64,000 nt of DNA from Lineus longissimus. Lineage: Eukaryota > Nemertea > Pilidiophora > Heteronemertea > Lineidae. The notes below the pieces were generated by a model. That model was not told the origin of the DNA. It was given only the letters and a program-made list of their open reading frames with translations, and made no database searches. The stretch is taken from positions 16,506,437 to 16,570,436 of the forward strand of contig NC_088313.1 of assembly GCF_910592395.1 (NCBI RefSeq), read 5' to 3'. This document shows positions 59,840-64,000 of this stretch, piece after piece. The translations under genes and the position numbers were made by a program. The number at the start of each line of letters is the position of its first letter. Positions within the stretch are counted from its first letter, which is position 1.

Positions 59840-61087
59840 GCTATTGTTGTCTCCAAGCAGGGCTAAGTTTGTCAAGAGGCTGTATACTTGATAAGATTGA
59901 AAAGACTAACATCTGCCTATTTTACTTGTGAAAGTGACAGACAACTTGATTCAAAACATGCAAGTCTGAGGAGAGGGTGTTTTGTAAGACCCACCACTTG
60001 GAAGTTAGGGCATTGTACAGGCTTATTGTACAAAAATAAGACCATCAAGCAATACTAAAATGATGCTTTACGGTGATAAAATGTGATAAAGATAATTTCG
60101 ACCTCAGTCAAATGTCATGGGTCAGCAAAAAATTGTCAAATACCTGATTTATATATACTAGTAATCCACCATGTCATACAGGAAGCCTGTCAGTCTTATA
60201 AATGGCCCAAGGAAGTGACCATTAGGATGAAAGCTGTGGGCCATCCGGCAGTTCAGCAATTGGATCGATTATAGAACACGTTATTGGCATTACTGTAAAC
60301 AGCTAAATTTCTGTGTGCGTTTTATTTTCACGGATTATGCAAATATTCGCGATTTACGAAAATCAATATCACAAAAAAACTTTCTGGTTAGAAAATTTGA
60401 AAGAAATTTCTCATTCTGCCAAAATAAAAGTTCGGAAAATTAAAAATTTGACTTTTTTTCATTTGTCATGCACCGAGAGGTGAGATGAAATCACTTCATA
60501 GGATTTTATGGAGTCATACCTACCGGGGTACATGTCACAAGGGATGCCAGCAATAAATTATTCAGGCAAACAAATTCAATTTCAATCCATCTATTTAAGG
60601 TGGCAGTTAAATCTAATTTTCAAATTTACCTGCCAAGGGAGCGGAGGAAATTTGTCATAATCTAATAGCTTCCGAGGCAACCAACCTCAAGGGAACATAA
60701 CGAACTTACAGACTGAGCGAGACATCACTAATCATCACTTACATGTCCATGTTCATAGTTAAAGAATTTGTCTGTGGCCCTAGCAGCAAGTATAGATTTG
60801 ATCCATACTTGCTATCAGGCATATAGCCAAAGGGAGTACATGAGTCGGGCCCCCAAAACCCTTCTTAAGAAGTCATAAACACATCTGCAGCAGATCGTGA
60901 AAATCAAACGATCAGAAACGTTCCCCAGTCATCAGTACCAGGTAGCCATACTCTCCTTAGCGCTGCACACCACATGATCTTCATCAATTCCATGATCAAA
61001 GAATATTTCAGTATCGCCATCTATAGACTTTGTTCTGATTTCTCAAACCACCATGAGAATGTGACCACTGACATTTTCTCTTACCTG
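59840..61087. other. No recognisable gene; 3' flank of the polymerase gene at the right
   Basis: AT-rich. The part near 60.9-61.09 kb is probably the 3' UTR of the minus-strand polymerase gene. The other frames are unconvincing. Confidence 0.4.
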
Positions 61088-64000
61088 TCAGGCGTTTCTC
61101 TCCGATGGCTCTCGGTAAGTCAGCTGCAAGTTCCTAAAGACTTCCTTTTCACTGTCTGCAGGAATCGATTCACCCTGAAATTATCAACATGCACTGTCAG
61201 GTAAAGTGATACAATCATACTACCTACAGTGCAGAAAACAGCAAAATTGTAAGGTAAAGTGGTGTAATTATACAACCTACAGTGTAGAGAACAGCACAGT
61301 AGACGTAGAGGCTGTGCTGGGATGATAATTGTACCAACTTACCTTACATTATGATATAATGTTCAAATATAAAGTGCCGGATTCAGCTAGCTCAGTGTGA
61401 TGCTTTTGATCTGAAAGGAGTGCCACTCGGAAAAAATGTTTGTTGTCAGTCAATAGACGGTGGTCATGATCAACTAGCATGCAATTAATAGGCAAACATG
61501 AGATATCAAAGACGTCTCTCTTCACCAGCTTGTTAAATCCGTGGGAAAAATCTCACTTAGTGCCTCATTTACGTACCTTGCTGTAATCAAACAATCCATG
61601 GCTCGTAAGTTTCATATTCATCTTCCGTAACGCGTACAGACGAGCCGAACGATTGAACTGCCGACTTCCCGTCCAGCCGAAAAGTGCGTAGTAATATTGC
61701 CGCTGAGGAACCACAATCAAATCAACGCGCCGTGCTGCCCAATCACGCTCACAACTATCCAATCGAATCCCGCTTGCACCTTTCCCAATATACGGTTCCA
61801 ATTTTGGTCTTTTTTGCCGAGTTTCATCCGTTGGTGAAATTTTTGGTATTCGCATTATCCCGATGAACTTTTCAAAGTGATCGAATGTAGTTTTTGGAGT
61901 TTGTTTAGAGTCGTGCCTTTTGGATAAAATTTCCTCTCTGTACGTACTCTTTTCTAAGCCGCCGTGTAGAATGATATTTTTTGCTGTCAGTTTGTCAATG
62001 ACTTGTGATAGAATTCCTTTTTCCATACCGTCCTCGGGATGAGTGATGAGAAGGTCAACATCATGACCCATCTCCTTGCCCCTGAAATCAATGGGGGAAG
62101 ATAAAGATTAAAATCAGCAAGAAACTACAGCAATTAACACAAAAGCAAACAAAGAGCAAATGTGAATGAATATTGTTCTCACCTCCTAAATCCACCTGTG
62201 ACCTGCACAGTGACACCAGGGAGTATACTCTCCGCGACCTCCCTCACCATATCTTCAATATACACAGCTTCAACCTTGCTCACCAAGGAGTTAAGATCAT
62301 GGCGATAGGTTAAACCTGGAAAGCAAAAGTTTGAAACCTCTTAAACTGCATGGCCTATTTTACTGTTTGCCTGATATATCTTAAGCCCTCCTAACTTCGA
62401 TGCGATGGGACATACATGTACATGTACGTTTTTGAATAAGATCGGGATTGACATCAGATGACATTATCTGGGCATACCTCACAAAGTGCAGTCAAGACAA
62501 GGTGACATTTTCCCCAAACCAGACATGATCCATAATCATGGTCCAAAAATAAGGTCACATTTGTAACCGGGGGTGGACGTGCAAAGATCACATCTATTTA
62601 TTTGTCAATTTAGAGGTTTACACCACAAAGGAAAGCTCTTACCCTCAGTAATTCGGGGATCGAATACTTCATCGCTGTCTATTACATCGTAGACACTACG
62701 GAATCCAAGGTTCATCCATTTCTTGGCAGTTGCTGGTCCGACTCCATACACACCAGTGAATTCCTACAACACAGAGAGGACTAGCATGTATGTTGAGTTA
62801 GAAGGAGCTGCGAAGTAACACGAACCCTTTAAGATATTCAGTGAAGCCTAAATAAGAGTAAGAAGCTGTAAATATTTGATTGATTGATTGATCAATGGAT
62901 TGATTGATTGATGATTGGTGCACTGTTGCTTTTACCTATATTCATTGAAAAAGCCTTTATATTTCATGTACCTTCAAAGTCTTGAACTTTTCACTTTGAC
63001 GGATTTCCTCAACTTCAGTACAAAACCCTTCATCGAGTATTTCCTTCACAACTCGTTTCACATGACCTCCAATATCCGGAAGACCTTCTATTTCCTTGAT
63101 ATCGCTGACTTTTTTCGGAAGACACTTCAATGTACAGGCACCACGCCTGAAGGCAAGGGCTCGGGAATAGTCACTTCCCTCATCTCGCATGTCTGCAAAC
63201 TTCTCAAGGACTTCCAAGGCATCCTGAAAAAGTTCAAGTTGACAAGTTTCCTTAAAATTTATCAATGAGAAAGATATGTTTGTCTAAACAACTAGCAAAG
63301 TCTAGGGAGTGGAAACTCAAGAGAGCTTTCACAGTACATCTGCTTTCCTTTATCATTAGGAATGCTCTGTATCTTTTGACATCTGAAAGAGGCTGGGAAT
63401 AGAAGATGGGTTTCTTTCATATGTATGGTTCTGATAAGACTTTTGGAAGCTTTCCTCATGCGACACTTTGATAGATGATTCCAAATTGTGCTAGGTTCTC
63501 GTAATCATTCTGAACTCACCGTAAATATCTTGTTGTGGTGGTGAAGTGGGTTAGCACGTTGACAGACATATTCTGGCATGGACGGATCACCCTGGCCTTC
63601 TTCAGCTGTCGTATCAGACTGAAAAAGTTTTGAGGAATAGCATTGAAAAGATATCATACATGTCATCAACTTTGCCCAAAACCCCAATGAGGTGCCTCGG
63701 TTTTAGCCAACATTTTATCTCCATCCTCGCAGGGTATGGCGAGACAACCAATACCTTCAGTTTGGTACTGATTCCTTAAAGTCTAAAAGCATTGTTTTGC
63801 TGTTTTTCCTTTAGGTTTGATAAGGGATTGTACAGATAATGGGTGATTCATTTCAAAGCAACACAAACAAAATTGACCATGCTCTGATATGGTTAGGGAG
63901 GGATAGACCTATTTTTTTCCTTATAAAGATCAAGAAACAACAATGATGACTATACCTCTTTGTTCGGTTTTAGCATTTGTGCTGCCTTGATGGGGACAAC
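61088..64000 (-). CDS. Family X DNA polymerase, Pol mu/TdT type, 3' seven exons
   Basis: Nuclear polymerase of the type that fills or extends ends during non-homologous end joining. Exons (all phases agree): 63956..64000 (continues past the window), 63520..63618, 62972..63223, 62643..62763, 62183..62315, 61577..62081, 61088..61174 (stop TGA 61088-61090). Visible parts in order: YVCQRANPLHHHNKIFTDAL leading into the 8-kDa domain; helix-hairpin-helix VYGVGPATAKKWMNLGFR; VTGGFRRGKEMGHDVDLLI with the first two catalytic aspartates; a TdT/mu-like loop 1 region (TYREEILSKRHDSK, then FDHFEKFIGIMRIP); RRVDLIVVP with the third aspartate; LFGWTGSRQFNRSARLYAL; C-terminus LTYREPSERNA. GWTGS rather than YFTGS favours Pol mu/TdT over Pol lambda. 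The segment before RVDL is some 15 residues longer than I expect. The BRCT domain, if present, lies outside the window, and template dependence cannot be judged. Confidence 0.93.
61200..61306. repeat. 53-bp tandem duplication, two copies, intronic
   Basis: GGTAAAGTG...ACCTACAGTG...GAGAACAGCA-type sequence occurs at 61200 and again at 61253, with substitutions, between the last two polymerase exons. Confidence 0.6.
62877..62918. repeat. (GATT)n microsatellite, intronic
   Basis: GATTGATTGATTGAT, interrupted once by CAATG, between polymerase exons 62643..62763 and 62972..63223. It resembles the tail of the LINE at 36591 but no LINE sequence is attached. Confidence 0.7.

Noticed and set aside
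59501-59875. Protein-coding gene of 124 codons
   Set aside because: It runs across the whole inverted-repeat element including its TIR repeat (RLRLRLRL), with no recognisable family.

Overview
This window looks like genomic DNA of a marine bilaterian invertebrate. Genes are sparse and carry many GT-AG introns. Introns and intergenic DNA are full of BEL/Pao, LINE, tRNA-derived SINE, Mutator-like and fold-back elements. The multi-exon genes include a metazoan-type xylosyltransferase and a Pol mu/TdT-type polymerase. The phylum cannot be fixed from sequence alone; nothing points to a vertebrate or to a prokaryote. Most genes are on the minus strand.

Layout. 1-8246: the left copy of a duplicated segment, holding the window-truncated 5' part of a GT32-type glycosyltransferase gene, split by a 7.2-kb BEL/Pao LTR retrotransposon (789-8024, minus). 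8.5-10.6 kb: weak, possibly decayed coding pieces. 10.9-14.0 kb: G/C-tract repeat modules. 14.1-16.0 kb: a broken PF20700-like ('Mutator-like transposase domain') transposase. 17.0-17.4 kb: a small intact ORF with the His-Cys box of I-PpoI-type homing endonucleases. 18.3-20.6 kb: two non-autonomous DNA transposons, one with perfect 45-bp terminal inverted repeats and a 9-bp target duplication. 22.3-23.6 kb: more G/C-tract repeats. 25.5-26.7 kb: the complete, intronless GT32-like gene, whose flank is the unoccupied counterpart of the BEL insertion site. 27.9-28.9 kb: another G/C-tract repeat.

29.2-46.7 kb: a large minus-strand gene (or two abutting genes). Twenty-one exons encode a signal/anchor, a SUEL-like lectin domain and a GT14 xylosyltransferase. 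They can be spliced in phase, across 32911-33864, to four more exons encoding an unrecognised helical region, an acidic linker and two C-terminal membrane helices. Its introns hold a LINE tail, SINE heads, minisatellites and two 221-bp fold-back elements. 47-61 kb: mostly without recognisable genes, with SINEs and two further inverted-repeat elements. 61.1-64.0 kb: the 3' seven exons of a family X DNA polymerase of the Pol mu/TdT type, continuing past the window edge.

How the genes relate: the GT32-like and GT14 genes are both predicted secretory-pathway glycosyltransferases but share no visible operon-like or regulatory link. The polymerase gene is an unrelated nuclear DNA-repair-type gene. 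Exon boundaries were read by eye from splice signals, reading frame and phase; no transcript data were available.
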